Of a stretch of DNA of 64,000 bases, positions 7,311 to 17,200 are shown one piece after another. The notes below the pieces were generated by a model that was not told the DNA's origin, did no database searches, and saw nothing but the letters and a program-made list of their open reading frames with translations. Each line of letters opens with the position of its first letter. The first letter of the stretch is position 1. Source of the stretch: Saccharopolyspora dendranthemae (GTDB lineage Bacteria; Actinomycetota; Actinomycetes; Mycobacteriales; Pseudonocardiaceae); contig NZ_VIWX01000003.1 of the NCBI RefSeq assembly GCF_007829955.1, positions 248,001-312,000 of the forward strand, in the 5' to 3' direction. The translations under genes were made by a program, and so were the position numbers.

Positions 7311-9728
7311 TCACTTCGTGCGGAGTTGGATCCCCGAGACGACCGACGGATCGAGGACGCCGTCGCGGACCAGGTTCGGCGGGACCACGACCCACGGCTG
7401 GGACCGGTCCTCAGGCCCCCAGACCGGGAGGTGGGCCTGGTCGATCAACGAGATCGCGAAGTCGGTCGAGACCTCGTTCCCCCTGCCCAGCGCCGCCGTC
7501 CCCTGCCACGGCATCACCGCCGAACCCCCCAGCGGCACGAACCGGAACCGGCCCGGCTCCGGACGCAGCGACAGGCTCATCCGGACCTTGTCGTGCCGCC
7601 ACAGGGCGGCGTAGTCGAGCTCGGCGTCCACGTGCTTGTTGGCCAGGTACGTGACCGTCTCGTCCCAGGCCAGGGCGAGCAGTTCCCGCCGGGTGTCGCC
7701 CAGCTCGGGATCGGCCAGGTCGAACGGGGCGGTGTAGACGCGACGGGCGAACTCCACCGGATCGTCGCCGGCGTCCGGGACGTCGACCGCGTGCACGATC
7801 GAGCGGAACATCTCCGCGAACCTGGGCTGACCGGAGCAACCCGGATCGCGCTCGTCGGCCGCGGCCAGCGCGGCACGCGGATCACCGCGCACGTCCAGCC
7901 CGGCCAAGGCCGACTCGTAGCGGCCGCGGTGGTGCTCCAGCAGTTCCGCGCGCTCGGCCGCGTCCCCGCAGCCGAACTCCGCGGCCGCCTCGTCGATGTT
8001 GCGCACCGACACCACCCGGTCCGCTCCGGTCAGCTCGAGCATCCGCCGGAACTCCCGCTGGTAGTCGCGGTACCGGCTGGCGTCCCGGACCCGGAAGTGG
8101 CTCGGGTCCGCCAGCGCGGTCACCCGGATCCCCGGCGGATGGACCCGTCTCACCGCCGCGTCGAGCTGCAGCAACCGGGCGAGCATCGCGACCTCCGCCA
8201 GGTCCGGCAGGCCGCCCAGCGCCTTGAGCCGCGAACCGTCCTGCTTCGTCGGCGGCCCGAGCAGCACGAACTCCGCCGGCTCCCCGGCCGCCGTCGACCG
8301 CGAGAGGTCCGCTTCCGCCTGCTCCAGCGGGTACGCCTTCCGGGACGCGCCGAACAGCTTGGCCTGCACGACCTGCCAGATCGCCCGGGTCGTGCCCATC
8401 TCGATGGCCGCCACGCGGTCACCGAGGCGAACCCCGGTCTCCACCGCCCTCCGGCACAGCCCGTCCACGATCTCCGCCTGCTGCCGCTCGGTGAGCCGGA
8501 CCCCGCGGCGCCACAACGTCGGCCGGGTGCGCATCTCGCCGAGCCGGAGCTGAGCGACGGAGGTGGCGTGCGACAGAGCGGGTTTCGCCAGGTGACCGCG
8601 GCCCAGCGGCACCGGTTGCGGCAGCGTCTCGAAGGTGGCGATGGCGTCGGGTTCGTCGACCCCGGTGAACCCGGGCGCGGCCACCGGCACGACCAGCGCC
8701 TGCGGGAACGCCGTGCGCAGGGCCAGCCGGTTGGCGGTCTTGTCGTCGAAGGCGGCCACCGGTTCCCAGCCGGTCGCAGCCCGCAGCGCCGCGACCTTCT
8801 GCTCCGCGACGTCCGCGCCCTCGTCGCAGGTGCGCAGTTCGAGGTGCCCGAGACCGTGCTCGGCGAGCGCCTCCTCGGTGGCCGCCCGCATCCGGTGCCG
8901 ACGTCCGGTCAGCAGCACCACCCGTCCGCCAGCCTGCTCGACGTCGCCCGCGAACTGCCGCACGCCGGGCGCGAGCTCGTCGGTCAGCAGCGCCTCCCGG
9001 TCCCACGAGATCGCCCGCCGGAACTCCGCGTGCTCCTCGTCGTCCGGCAGACCGGCCAGGTCGCGGAACGGCCGCCAGCCCGGTTCGTACAACCCCGGCA
9101 GCACGGGCAGCGGGCCGGTCACGCCGAGGGCCTCCAACGCGGCACGCACCCGCGCGCGGGGGTGGAAGGCGCAGAAGTCCAGGTCGAGGGCCACGAGCGG
9201 CCGCGGCGCGGCGGGGTCCCGGCGGTGCGCGGCCGCCCGATCCTTGACCAGCAGCAGCACCCGCTGCACCAGCTCGTGCTGGGCGGACGGGACGTGGTGC
9301 CGGTGCCGGCCCCACGGGTGCTCACCGGTCAGCACCGACAGCAGCCCGGCCGAGCAGAACCGCAGCTCGGCGGCCAGCACCTCGTCCACGTGCGGACTGA
9401 TCGCGGTCAGCCGGCGGTGCAGCCTGGTGATCACCTCGGCCACGCGGTCCGGATCGGCGGGCTCCAGGCGCCGCACCACCACCCGGTCGCTCGGGAGGTG
9501 CACGCCGAGCTCGCCGCTCGGGACCTTCCCGGCCGCCAGCAGGCCCCGAACGGTGATCACCACGGGTCGCACCACGCGCTCGATCAGCTCGTCCTCGGAC
9601 AGGTCCAGCGGCTCGGTCAGTCCGACGGTGCCGTTCGGGGCGGGTCCGACCAGGCAGTACTTCGCGAGAAGGGGGTCGCGCGCGAGTTCTTCCAGCGCGC
9701 GTTCCGGCAGCGTGCCGGTTGCGTACAC
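7311..9728 (-). CDS. HAD domain fused to PvcA/DIT1-like (isonitrile synthase family) domain, shorter paralogue
   Basis: This 805-residue protein starts at a GTG preceded by AAGGAG. Three parts can be read. Residues 1-170 are a helical region with no clear family. Residues 175-370 carry all four HAD motifs: ALDLDFCAF (DxD nucleophile near 181), VVLLTGR (Thr near 272), a Lys in EQKVAALR, and FDDKTANR near 326. Residues about 400-800 carry hallmarks of PF05141 (PvcA/DIT1): GPPTKQ, GLPDLAE near 508, PPGIRV near 533, VRMSLS and MPWQGTA near 740. PvcA enzymes turn the amino group of Tyr or Trp into an isonitrile using ribulose-5-phosphate. Substrate and activity here are unknown. A paralogue with the same order lies at 14224-17598. 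The family call comes from motif reading, not from a search. Confidence 0.6.
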   Translation of the reverse strand: MYATGTLPERALEELARDPLLAKYCLVGPAPNGTVGLTEPLDLSEDELIERVVRPVVITVRGLLAAGKVPSGELGVHLPSDRVVVRRLEPADPDRVAEVITRLHRRLTAISPHVDEVLAAELRFCSAGLLSVLTGEHPWGRHRHHVPSAQHELVQRVLLLVKDRAAAHRRDPAAPRPLVALDLDFCAFHPRARVRAALEALGVTGPLPVLPGLYEPGWRPFRDLAGLPDDEEHAEFRRAISWDREALLTDELAPGVRQFAGDVEQAGGRVVLLTGRRHRMRAATEEALAEHGLGHLELRTCDEGADVAEQKVAALRAATGWEPVAAFDDKTANRLALRTAFPQALVVPVAAPGFTGVDEPDAIATFETLPQPVPLGRGHLAKPALSHATSVAQLRLGEMRTRPTLWRRGVRLTERQQAEIVDGLCRRAVETGVRLGDRVAAIEMGTTRAIWQVVQAKLFGASRKAYPLEQAEADLSRSTAAGEPAEFVLLGPPTKQDGSRLKALGGLPDLAEVAMLARLLQLDAAVRRVHPPGIRVTALADPSHFRVRDASRYRDYQREFRRMLELTGADRVVSVRNIDEAAAEFGCGDAAERAELLEHHRGRYESALAGLDVRGDPRAALAAADERDPGCSGQPRFAEMFRSIVHAVDVPDAGDDPVEFARRVYTAPFDLADPELGDTRRELLALAWDETVTYLANKHVDAELDYAALWRHDKVRMSLSLRPEPGRFRFVPLGGSAVMPWQGTAALGRGNEVSTDFAISLIDQAHLPVWGPEDRSQPWVVVPPNLVRDGVLDPSVVSGIQLRTK

Positions 9729-9917
9729 CGCGTCTCCTTAACGATTGCAGCGCTCATCAGGCCTTCCACGTGTGGCGGATGGCGGCTGCGCGAGGAGGCG
9801 CGACACTTCGGTTCGACCGAAACCGACGGGAACCGATCGGCGAACCCGCAGGTCACCGCGGGGGATTCGGTTCAGGGGCACGGCCCGGCAGACGACGACG
9901 CGCAAGTCTGCGAGCGG

Positions 9918-10226
9918 TCATTCACCGTCGACGAGTTGCACCGGAGCGAACCCGTTCGGCCCGTCCATCCCCCGGAGCGCGGCCCGGGCGCGTCGGTGGA
10001 GCTCACGACGCGAGATCCAGCCCGCCGCGTAGTGCCGGTACGCCTGGGCCACCAGCACCAGCTCGGCGAGGTGGTCGGCGTAGGGCTCGCGCAACTCGGG
10101 CGGCAGCTGCCGCATCGACTCGAGGTGGTCGTCCACGATCTCGTCCAGCAGCCGCGCGCTGGCGAGCGCGCGTTCGCGGCGCGATCGCGGAACCTGCTCA
10201 CCCGGCGAGAACTCAGCGATCCTCAT
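9918..10226 (-). CDS. Small helical hypothetical protein
   Basis: The 102-residue product is Arg/Glu/Ala-rich and almost wholly helical in pattern (ERALASARLLDEIVDDHLES, then ELVLVAQAYRHYAAGWISRR). It has no signal peptide or membrane segment. I do not recognise the family. It lies 189 bases upstream of the 805-codon gene on the same strand, so it could share its transcript. The ATG has only a weak GGATGG upstream, so the start is uncertain. Confidence 0.5.
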   Translation of the reverse strand: MRIAEFSPGEQVPRSRRERALASARLLDEIVDDHLESMRQLPPELREPYADHLAELVLVAQAYRHYAAGWISRRELHRRARAALRGMDGPNGFAPVQLVDGE

Positions 10227-10408
10227 CGACAGCCCATCCGCTTAGCACCGACTCGATGCACCAGTTCGCTCGTATGGTCTACCCCTCCAGGTCGAATCCT
10301 GTGACCGCGAACGACCAGAAAGACGTCGCGAACCGGTCAAGATGGTCCGATCAGACGCATCGAGGTTGACCTGAACGGATCACCTGGAGCTTCCACCCGC
10401 GCGGGCGG

Positions 10409-11374
10409 TCAGCTGTACGGCGCCCACTGGGTGTCCAGATCACCTTCGCGGATCGTGCGCAGGCGCCAGCTCAGCTGCTCCCGCACGCCCGGGTTGGTGC
10501 GCAGGATCGGCAGCACCCCGGTGGTGATCTTGAGTTCGCGCAGTTCGCGCAGCACCGGGAAGCCCTCCCACGACGTGATGTCGAAGCCGTAGGCGTCGGC
10601 CAGTTCGCGGTGCCATTCGGCCGGGTAGCCCATTCTCAGGCTGCCCACCGCGATCGGCGTCAGATCCCACTCCGGTTGACCGATGCACAGCGAGTCGAGA
10701 TCACACAGCAGCGGGCCGTCCGGACCACCGATCACGTTGCCCAGGTGCGCGTCCGCGTGGATCACCGCCGGCGACAGCGGGAATTCCAGCTCGTCGAGCT
10801 GTTCTTCCAGGTAGTCGCACCGCTGCTGGAGGAACGCGTGGTCCTCCGGGTCGATGTCCACCGCGTCGTTCAGCCTGCGCCGGATGTCGGCCATCGGCTT
10901 CCAGGGCTTGAAGGTCTCCTCGGCGAGCGGCTGGGAATGCATCTGCCGCAGCAGATTTCCCAGATCAGCGCTGCCGGGAACGCGGCCTTCCTCGGGCACG
11001 AACTGCCACAACGTCCCGCAGTGCGCACCCGAGTGGACCGGTTGCTCCACACCGGGGAGCAACCGGACCGCGGGCACCCCGTGCATCGCCAGCCAGTGCG
11101 CCGCCTCGACGGCGGTGCGGGCCCGGTGCGCGAACGACGAGGACAGCACGACGCGAACGATGACGGGTTCGTCCCGCAGCAGGAAAACCCCGTTGTTGAT
11201 GAACCTGATCAGCCGAGCACCACGCGGGTTCAGGCCGACGGTTTCGCAGATCTCGGTCAGCGCCAGTTCGAGTTCCGGCGGGACGCTCTGATCCTGTTGA
11301 ACCTGGTATGTCTTCATGCGCATGTTCTCAACACCGACGTCGCCGGCGGCCACCCGAATCCGGGGCGACCTCAC
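10409..11374 (-). CDS. Aminoglycoside/choline phosphotransferase (APH) family kinase
   Basis: This 321-residue protein has the APH fold. The N-lobe strand VIVRVVLSS follows FINNGVFLL. The catalytic Brenner motif is VIHADAHLGNV and the metal-binding motif is LLCDLDSL. Such kinases phosphorylate small alcohols, sugars, choline-like molecules or antibiotics; the substrate here is unknown. The start given is a GTG that overlaps the TGA of the XRE regulator gene (GTGA), implying coupled expression. An ATG about 50 bases later is an alternative. The kinase-regulator pair sits between the two HAD-PvcA-like genes and may serve them, but that is only positional. Confidence 0.85.
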   Translation of the reverse strand: MRSPRIRVAAGDVGVENMRMKTYQVQQDQSVPPELELALTEICETVGLNPRGARLIRFINNGVFLLRDEPVIVRVVLSSSFAHRARTAVEAAHWLAMHGVPAVRLLPGVEQPVHSGAHCGTLWQFVPEEGRVPGSADLGNLLRQMHSQPLAEETFKPWKPMADIRRRLNDAVDIDPEDHAFLQQRCDYLEEQLDELEFPLSPAVIHADAHLGNVIGGPDGPLLCDLDSLCIGQPEWDLTPIAVGSLRMGYPAEWHRELADAYGFDITSWEGFPVLRELRELKITTGVLPILRTNPGVREQLSWRLRTIREGDLDTQWAPYS

Positions 11375-12741
11375 GCCTGGCGGAACCGCCGGACTTCCTC
11401 GAAGAGGTCACGGGAATCCGAGTTGGCCCGGTGCTTGCCCGCTTCCAGCTCCAGTGGTTTGAGCCGGTCGGCGACACGGGCGGACTTCACGCGCTCACCG
11501 AACTGCAGCGCACGACGCCCGACCTTCAGGCCCTCCTGGAGGTCGCCTGCCCGGAAGTGGTTGGTTGCCTGCAGACTCAGCCCGAAAACGTGGGTTCGCT
11601 GCATGTCCGCGCCATAGGCCTCGTTGCACTTGATGGTCTCGGCGACCGCGATCGAGGCGTGCTTCTTGGGATCGAACACCGCCAGCGCGTCGTGCGCGGA
11701 GCCGATCATCCCGTGCAGGTCGTTCTCGGTGAAGAAGCGGACCCAGTCCGGAGCGTCGTCCACGTTGGCGCGGGCGAACTCGTCCTTGGTGCGGCCCACC
11801 ATCTTCTGCACCTGGTCGGGCTTGTTGAGCATCCCGTAGGCCCACGCCTCGTTGGCGCAGAGCACCGCGACGGTCAGCGAAGAACCCGATTCCTGCGCGG
11901 CGATCTGGCCGAGCTGGAAGAGCTTCAGCGCCTCGTTGGGCTCCTGGTAGTGCAGGTAGACCCGGCCCATCCGGTACAGGACGCTGGCCACGAGGCTGTC
12001 GTCGTCGGCGCGCTTGGCGAACTCCAGCGCGCGGCCGAAGTGGCTGCGCGCCGGGTCCAGCAGGCCCACGTCGAACGAGGTCCAGCCGGCCAGGCTGTGC
12101 ATGTCGGCCAGCGCCACGAACAGCTGCTTGCGGACGGGGTCGCTGGAGGTCGATTCCAGCAGCTGCTGGGCCCATGAAAGCTGGGCGACCACGGCGTCGC
12201 GGCAGGTGCCGCCGCCGTATCGGTAGTCGAGGTCACGCAGCGCCTTGGTGGCGGCCTGGATCTGCTGCACATCGGTCATGCCGATGCGTACCGGAGCCGG
12301 AGTCGCGGCGCTGGCGGGCGCCCACGCGCTGTCTTCGGTGCCGAACACCGCGGCGCCCATGGTCACCGCGGCCGCGTGGGACAGGAACTTCCGACGCTTC
12401 ACCGATTCGTCCTCCTCAGCTTCCAGGGCGTTCGTCGCTTTCGCGACCCGCATCGCGGTCGCCCCGTCGTAGGCGAGGCCCATGTAGCCCCGCGGGATGC
12501 CGAGCCCGTCGGCTATTCGGGCCAACACGTCATACGCCATGACCTGCCGACCCTTGAGGATCTCGGACACCTCGGACTGGGACTGCCCCGTGGAGGCGGC
12601 GATCTGCCGCTGCGAGACCCCGTGCCGGCGTAATTGCCGGTAGACCTCGCTGACGTCTCTCCGGGCCAGCGCATCCCGCATGTCCCGCTCGTTCCAGACG
12701 TCGGGAGTAACGGGCGAGCCGCCAGATCCGATGATGTTCAT
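11371..12741 (-). CDS. XRE-family regulator with TPR-like C-terminal domain
   Basis: The ATG at 12741 (MNIIGSG) is preceded by AGGGGG and gives 456 residues; an in-frame extension upstream exists but has no good site. Residues about 25-80 form a helix-turn-helix (QRQIAASTGQSQSEVSEIL). A segment VKRRKFLSHAAAVTMGAAVF resembles a twin-arginine-like hydrophobic stretch often seen in this regulator class but is probably not a signal. From about residue 130 on, helical repeats resemble tetratricopeptide repeats (for example VLYRMGRVYLHYQEPNEALK), which usually bind peptides or partner proteins. Its stop overlaps the start of the APH kinase gene. Confidence 0.85.
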   Translation of the reverse strand: MNIIGSGGSPVTPDVWNERDMRDALARRDVSEVYRQLRRHGVSQRQIAASTGQSQSEVSEILKGRQVMAYDVLARIADGLGIPRGYMGLAYDGATAMRVAKATNALEAEEDESVKRRKFLSHAAAVTMGAAVFGTEDSAWAPASAATPAPVRIGMTDVQQIQAATKALRDLDYRYGGGTCRDAVVAQLSWAQQLLESTSSDPVRKQLFVALADMHSLAGWTSFDVGLLDPARSHFGRALEFAKRADDDSLVASVLYRMGRVYLHYQEPNEALKLFQLGQIAAQESGSSLTVAVLCANEAWAYGMLNKPDQVQKMVGRTKDEFARANVDDAPDWVRFFTENDLHGMIGSAHDALAVFDPKKHASIAVAETIKCNEAYGADMQRTHVFGLSLQATNHFRAGDLQEGLKVGRRALQFGERVKSARVADRLKPLELEAGKHRANSDSRDLFEEVRRFRQA

Positions 12742-12977
12742 TTGACCCCCTGACGCTCTCGAACGGGCGTTGATCGCAGAGTAAGCGCACTGCGGCAACT
12801 CGGTGAAGCCCGTATCGGTAGAGGTGATCGGTTGCGGTGAAGTCCGCTTACCGCTCGTCGCGGCCTTCGGTCCGGTCGTCGCCTGTCCTCTAGGCGAAGC
12901 GACCGCCAGGCACCAATGTAGTCATCAGCAAGCAGCGAGCACAGCCGGGAACCGAGCGGACGGACGGGATCGAGCAG

Positions 12978-13232
12978 ATGGCCTCACGAGCGACGAACAG
13001 GCGGCAGGAGGGTGGCGGATCCCCGTACGTTCCGGCCCCCGCCAACCGCCGTCGCTGGTGGCACGTCGACTGCCGCGATGTCGCCAACGCGCACCGAAGC
13101 CTGGCCGTGCTCGTCAATGGGGACAAGGTGGTGCTCGTCGGACCGCCCGGTCACGCCGCGGAAGTTGAAAGCCGTGGTGCTGGCCAGTTGTCGATGGCGT
13201 TGCGGGATGCCGCAGCGCAGGCGAGAAAGTGA
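12978..13232 (+). CDS. Small conserved actinobacterial protein
   Basis: The 84-residue product has a basic N-terminus, then RRWWHVDCRDVANAHRSLAV, then a strand pair (NGDKVVLVGPPGHAAEV) and a helix (AGQLSMALRDAAAQA). I recall this shape from small proteins near XRE regulators in Pseudonocardiaceae but can name no function. The ATG lacks a strong ribosome-binding site. It ends 12 bases before the next gene, so the two are probably an operon, divergent from the XRE gene. Confidence 0.55.
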   Translation: MASRATNRRQEGGGSPYVPAPANRRRWWHVDCRDVANAHRSLAVLVNGDKVVLVGPPGHAAEVESRGAGQLSMALRDAAAQARK

Positions 13233-13244
13233 CGGTGACGTCTC

Positions 13245-13583
13245 ATGGATGAGGTCCTGGGGCAGGTGTTGCGCGGCGCGGTCCGTGAGCGGCTCGATGT
13301 TCTTTCCGAGCTCGCCGACCGCGCGGACGCCTCCTCCCTGCTCTCCGTGGCGCGCTCCGAGATCCCGCGCCTGACCGCGGGATGGCGAGCGCTGCTCACC
13401 GCGCACGAAGCCGACGAGAAGGGCAACTGCCCGGAGTGCTCCGGACGTCGACGCCCGATGAAAGCACCGTGCTCGGTGTGGGAGTCGGCGTACGAGCACC
13501 TGGTCGCAGGCGCCCTGGCACCCCGTCCCGCACGGCACCTGCGACCGGCGCACGCTTTGCAGCCGGCCACGCCGGTGCCGTAA
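13245..13583 (+). CDS. Small Cys-motif protein, unknown function
   Basis: The 112-residue protein has a helical N-terminal half followed by GNCPECSGRRRPMKAPCSVW, a Cys-x2-Cys ... Cys pattern that could hold zinc, and then ESAYEHLVAG. I recall similar proteins with a PCxVW motif from actinomycetes as uncharacterised. It follows the 84-residue gene by 12 bases. The context of a regulator and small partner genes suggests regulation, but nothing in the sequence proves it. Confidence 0.55.
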   Translation: MDEVLGQVLRGAVRERLDVLSELADRADASSLLSVARSEIPRLTAGWRALLTAHEADEKGNCPECSGRRRPMKAPCSVWESAYEHLVAGALAPRPARHLRPAHALQPATPVP

Positions 13584-13840
13584 GCCGGCGGACTCGGTCC
13601 CGGACAGCAGCACCTCCTCCCCGACCCGGGACCGAGAACCGCCAGGGTGGCGGCCGATGAGCGCTTAGTCGCGAATCCCCGACCCCGGCCAACGCAAGTC
13701 GGCCGCCACCAAGCTCCAACCGTCACCAACAGCAGACTTCCGCGGGCCGGTGCTGACGCACTCCCCTCCCCCCGACCGGTACCGGTCCGCGGACTCCAAC
13801 CACTCCGGAACCCCGTTTCCCCGGACGGCCCGGAGGCGAA

Positions 13841-13884
13841 AAAGGCCCTGGACGCGATCTCCCCGACTCGCGCCCAGGGCCTTT
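13841..13884. terminator. Long hairpin, probable bidirectional terminator
   Basis: Arms of 17 bases (13841-13857 and 13868-13884) pair with one mismatch around a ten-base loop. AAA precedes the stem and TTT ends it. It lies in the convergent gap between the small Cys-motif gene and the 1124-codon gene. Confidence 0.6.
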
Positions 13885-13917
13885 CCACATACCCAGCCGA
13901 ACCAGGCCAAGCTGACC

Positions 13918-14017
13918 AACCCACGTCAGGCAAGCACCGAAGGTGCTTTCGCAGTACCCCAGCAAGCAACCCACGTCAGGCAAGCGACGGAGTCGCTTTC
14001 TCAGTGCCCCACCAGAG
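13918..14017. repeat. Two tandem 50-bp repeats with covarying hairpins
   Basis: Copy 1 (13918-13967) and copy 2 (13968-14017) both begin AACCCACGTCAGGCAAGC and have a period of exactly 50 bases. Each holds a small hairpin with seven-base arms: AAGCACC with GGTGCTT in copy 1, and AAGCGAC with GTCGCTT in copy 2. Two stem pairs differ between copies (A-T to G-C, and C-G to A-T), and both changes keep the pairing. No reading frame of note covers the repeat. Confidence 0.85.
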
Positions 14018-14038
14018 CAACCGGCACCGCCGCGGGTT

Positions 14039-14125
14039 CTGAGCGGCTCTCTGGTGAGGACAGCCGTAGCGCCGCGTATCCGTTCATACTCAAGTCTCGG
14101 ATCCCGGAGCCAGAGAGCCGCTCAG
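14039..14125. repeat. Inverted repeat with 16-bp perfect arms
   Basis: CTGAGCGGCTCTCTGG (14039-14054) is exactly complementary to CCAGAGAGCCGCTCAG (14110-14125), separated by 55 bases. It starts 21 bases after the tandem repeats. The gap holds no open frame of note. It could be a transcript end structure, a protein site or the remnant of a small mobile element. Confidence 0.75.
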
Positions 14126-14223
14126 GTTCCGCTACCCGCACCGCGAAGCAACAAGACCACAGAGCAGTGTCAGTAGACGCAACCAAAAACGGAAACCTAA
14201 GCCGCTGCAGCGACCAGCCCGCG

Positions 14224-17200
14224 CTACTTCCGACGAAGCCGGGCCTTCTGGACGAACTCCTCGTCGAGCTTCAGCCCCACCCGAAGCGAATCCCGCCTAG
14301 GCACCGGAACCGGTGGCGGTTCGATCAGCTGGGTCCGGCCGGCGGGAACCATGGCCCACGGCTGGCGAGGCCCGAGCAGCGGTGAGTAGACGGGCACGAA
14401 TCCCTGGTCGAGCAGCGAGATGGCGAAGTCGATGGCGACGTGTCCGCGCGGGTCGAGGACTCCGGTGCCCTGCCAGGGGAGCAGGCCGGAGCCGCCGAGG
14501 TAGGTGAAGCCGAGGCAGCCTTGGCGGACGGCGCTGAGGGTGAGCCGGACGCGGTGGGGGAACATCAGCTCGTAGCCGAACTCGTCGTCGACCTGCATGG
14601 TGGCCATGTAGCGGATCACGGTGTGCCACGCGCGGCGCAGCACCGCCCGGCGGCCTTGCAGGACTGCGGCGGTGGCGTTCTGGTCGGTGACGTTGTAGAT
14701 GTCGGCGTAGAGCGCGGCTGACCATTCGAGCCGGTCGGTGCCTGCTGGGACGGTCACCGGTACCGAGTAGACCAGCGACATCAGGATTTCCCGGAACAGC
14801 CCGATGACGTGGGGGGCGAAGTCCGTTTCCGCGGTGGACCAATCGTGCACGGATTCCAGGGTGCGCAGCGGGTTGTCGGTGATGTCGAAGTCGCGCAGCC
14901 GGTCGCTGAGCAGCTTCCGGTAGTTGGCGATCCGGCGGGCGCGTTCGGCGGGCAGGCCGGGCCCGAGCCGCTGCTCGGCGACTTCGTCGATGTCGGCCAC
15001 CAGAGTCCGGTCCCCGATGCCGACGAGTTCTCCGTACTCGCGCAGTTTCCGCTGGTAGGCGTCGGCGATCGCGGCCGGCCTGCTCCGGAAGTGCCTGCCG
15101 TCGGTGAGGATGTTGAAGCGCAGTCCCGGTGGGTACACGGCCGCGACGGCTCGTTGCATCTCCCGGAGTCGCGCCATCGCTCCCAGCTCGGCCAGGTCCG
15201 GCAGCGGGCCTGATGCTTTGAGCCGGTTGAGGCACTGCTTGACGGGGAAGCCGAGCAGGACGACGTCGATCGGCTCGCCCGCGCGCACCGGTGCTTCCGC
15301 GTCCCGCTTCAGGTCGTCGAGCCGGTAGTTGGCCCGCGATCCCTTGATGAACTGCTTGCGGGTGAGCACGTGGTGCAGCCCGGCCAGCACTCGTTCCACG
15401 TCGTCGGGGTGATCGTCCAGGCCGAACTTGGCGACCGCGCCGCGTCCGGTGCGCAGGGCCGCCCGGTCGGTGTCGGTGACGATCGAGTCCACGATGGCCT
15501 GGGTTTCGCCTTCGGTGAGGTGCACCGCCCAGCGGCGGACCAGCCGGTTGCGCCGCAGCGCGCCGATCTGCAGCTCTTCCAGCGAATGCGTGTTGGACAG
15601 CTTCGGCCCGCCGGGCGCGCTGGGGCGTGTCTCGAAGGTGGTGACGACGGCGGCGTCGTCGGCGACGGGTTCGTCGGGCGACCGCTGCGCGGCCAGTCCG
15701 GGGATCTCCACCGCGACCGGGAGCACGTCGCCGAGCTCCGCGCGCACGGCGGTCCGGTTGGCGGGCTCGTCGTCGAAGATCGCGACGACGTCCAGGCCGC
15801 CGAGGGCGCTGATCCGCTCCGCTTTGACCTCGGCGATCGGCCGGGAGACGTCGCTCGGCACGACGAGCATCGTCGCGTCGGGCACGCCGGCTTCGGCCAG
15901 GACTTCTTCGGTGATCTCGCGGAACCGCTCCTTGCGGGCGGTGCAGAAGACCACGCGGCCGCCCGCGTCCTGCACGTCCCAGACGAATCGGGCCAGGCCC
16001 GCGTTGACCTCGTCGGTGCGGAGCCGTTCGCGCGGGCGGGATTGGAAGGCGCGGAGGAAGTCGCCGCGCAGCTCGTCCCAGTCCACCGCGGGGTAGCGCT
16101 CGCCGAGGCCGGATTCCCGGACGAACCTCTCCCAACTGCCGGGGAGGTGCGTGGGCAGCACCGGGAGTGCCGCCGGTCCGGCGAGTTCGAGGATTCCGCC
16201 GGGTGCCCCGGGACGTGGCCCGGAGACGCTGCGCGCGGCGTCGGTGATCCGCTGCAGCGGGATCAGCCCGCACAGGTCGACGTCGATGACGACGGCGGGG
16301 GTCCGGGCTCGCGGGTTCCACCTGCGTTCGCGGGTGCCTTGCTGGACGCGGTCCAGCACCGCCTTGAGCACGTTGTCCTGGCTCTCCGGGACGGTGTGCG
16401 CGTAGTTCTGCAGCGGCTGCTCGCCGGAGAGCAGGTCGGCGGTGTGCGGTGCGAGGTAGCGGAGTTCTTCCGCGATGACCCGCCACACCGCGTCGCGGAC
16501 CTCGCGGCGGTGGTCGTCGGCGCGCAGCGCGGCGAATCCCTCGCCGAGCCGTTCCAGCGTGCTGACCAGCGCCCGCACCCCGGTGGTGACTTCGGAGCGG
16601 CTGGGCGCGGCGACGATCCGCTCGTGGTCGGTGACCACGATCCGGCCGGTGGCCTGCAGCTCGGGTGAGAGCTCGACCGCGAATCCCGTCTCGTCCAGCG
16701 CGAACATCCCGAGGTCGTGGGCGTCCAGCGCGAGGCGGAACACCCGCAGCAGCGGCCGGACGAAGTGCTCCAGGAAGTGGTCGAGCTCGTCTTCGCGTCG
16801 TGCGAACCGGTTGTCGAGCACAACGCGCAGCAGTTTCGGCGCACCGTCGGAGTCCCGGTGCAGCAGCGCGTCGAGGTCGGCGGCGATGGTGCCGCCGGGG
16901 TGCCTCGGGTGCGGGGGTGCGGGGTCGACGACGCGCAGGAGCGCGGTGGTGCCGGTCCCGGTGTCGATGACCGCGCCCGGCACGGGCTGGGTGGCGCAGT
17001 GCATTCGCAGGTCCGGGTCTCCTGCGACGACCGAGGCGAACCGCTCCCAGCCGCGGAGTTCCTGCATCGCGCGGTCCTGGGAGTCGATGGCCTGCACGCG
17101 CACGGCGCGTTCTCGTCGCCCCACGGTCACCCGGGCTTCCGGGAACGGCACCTTCGGACCGGTTCCGGGGCCGTGCAGGGAGGCCAGCACGCGGTGGGCC

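Noticed and set aside
7326..10304. Plus-strand frame of 992 codons
   Set aside because: It is antisense to the 805-codon gene, is Arg/Pro/His-rich without domains, and has no ribosome-binding site. High GC creates such open antisense frames.
11323..11374. Choice of GTG start for the APH kinase as certain
   Set aside because: The GTGA overlap favours it, but an in-frame ATG near 11323 is also plausible; it is kept only as an alternative.
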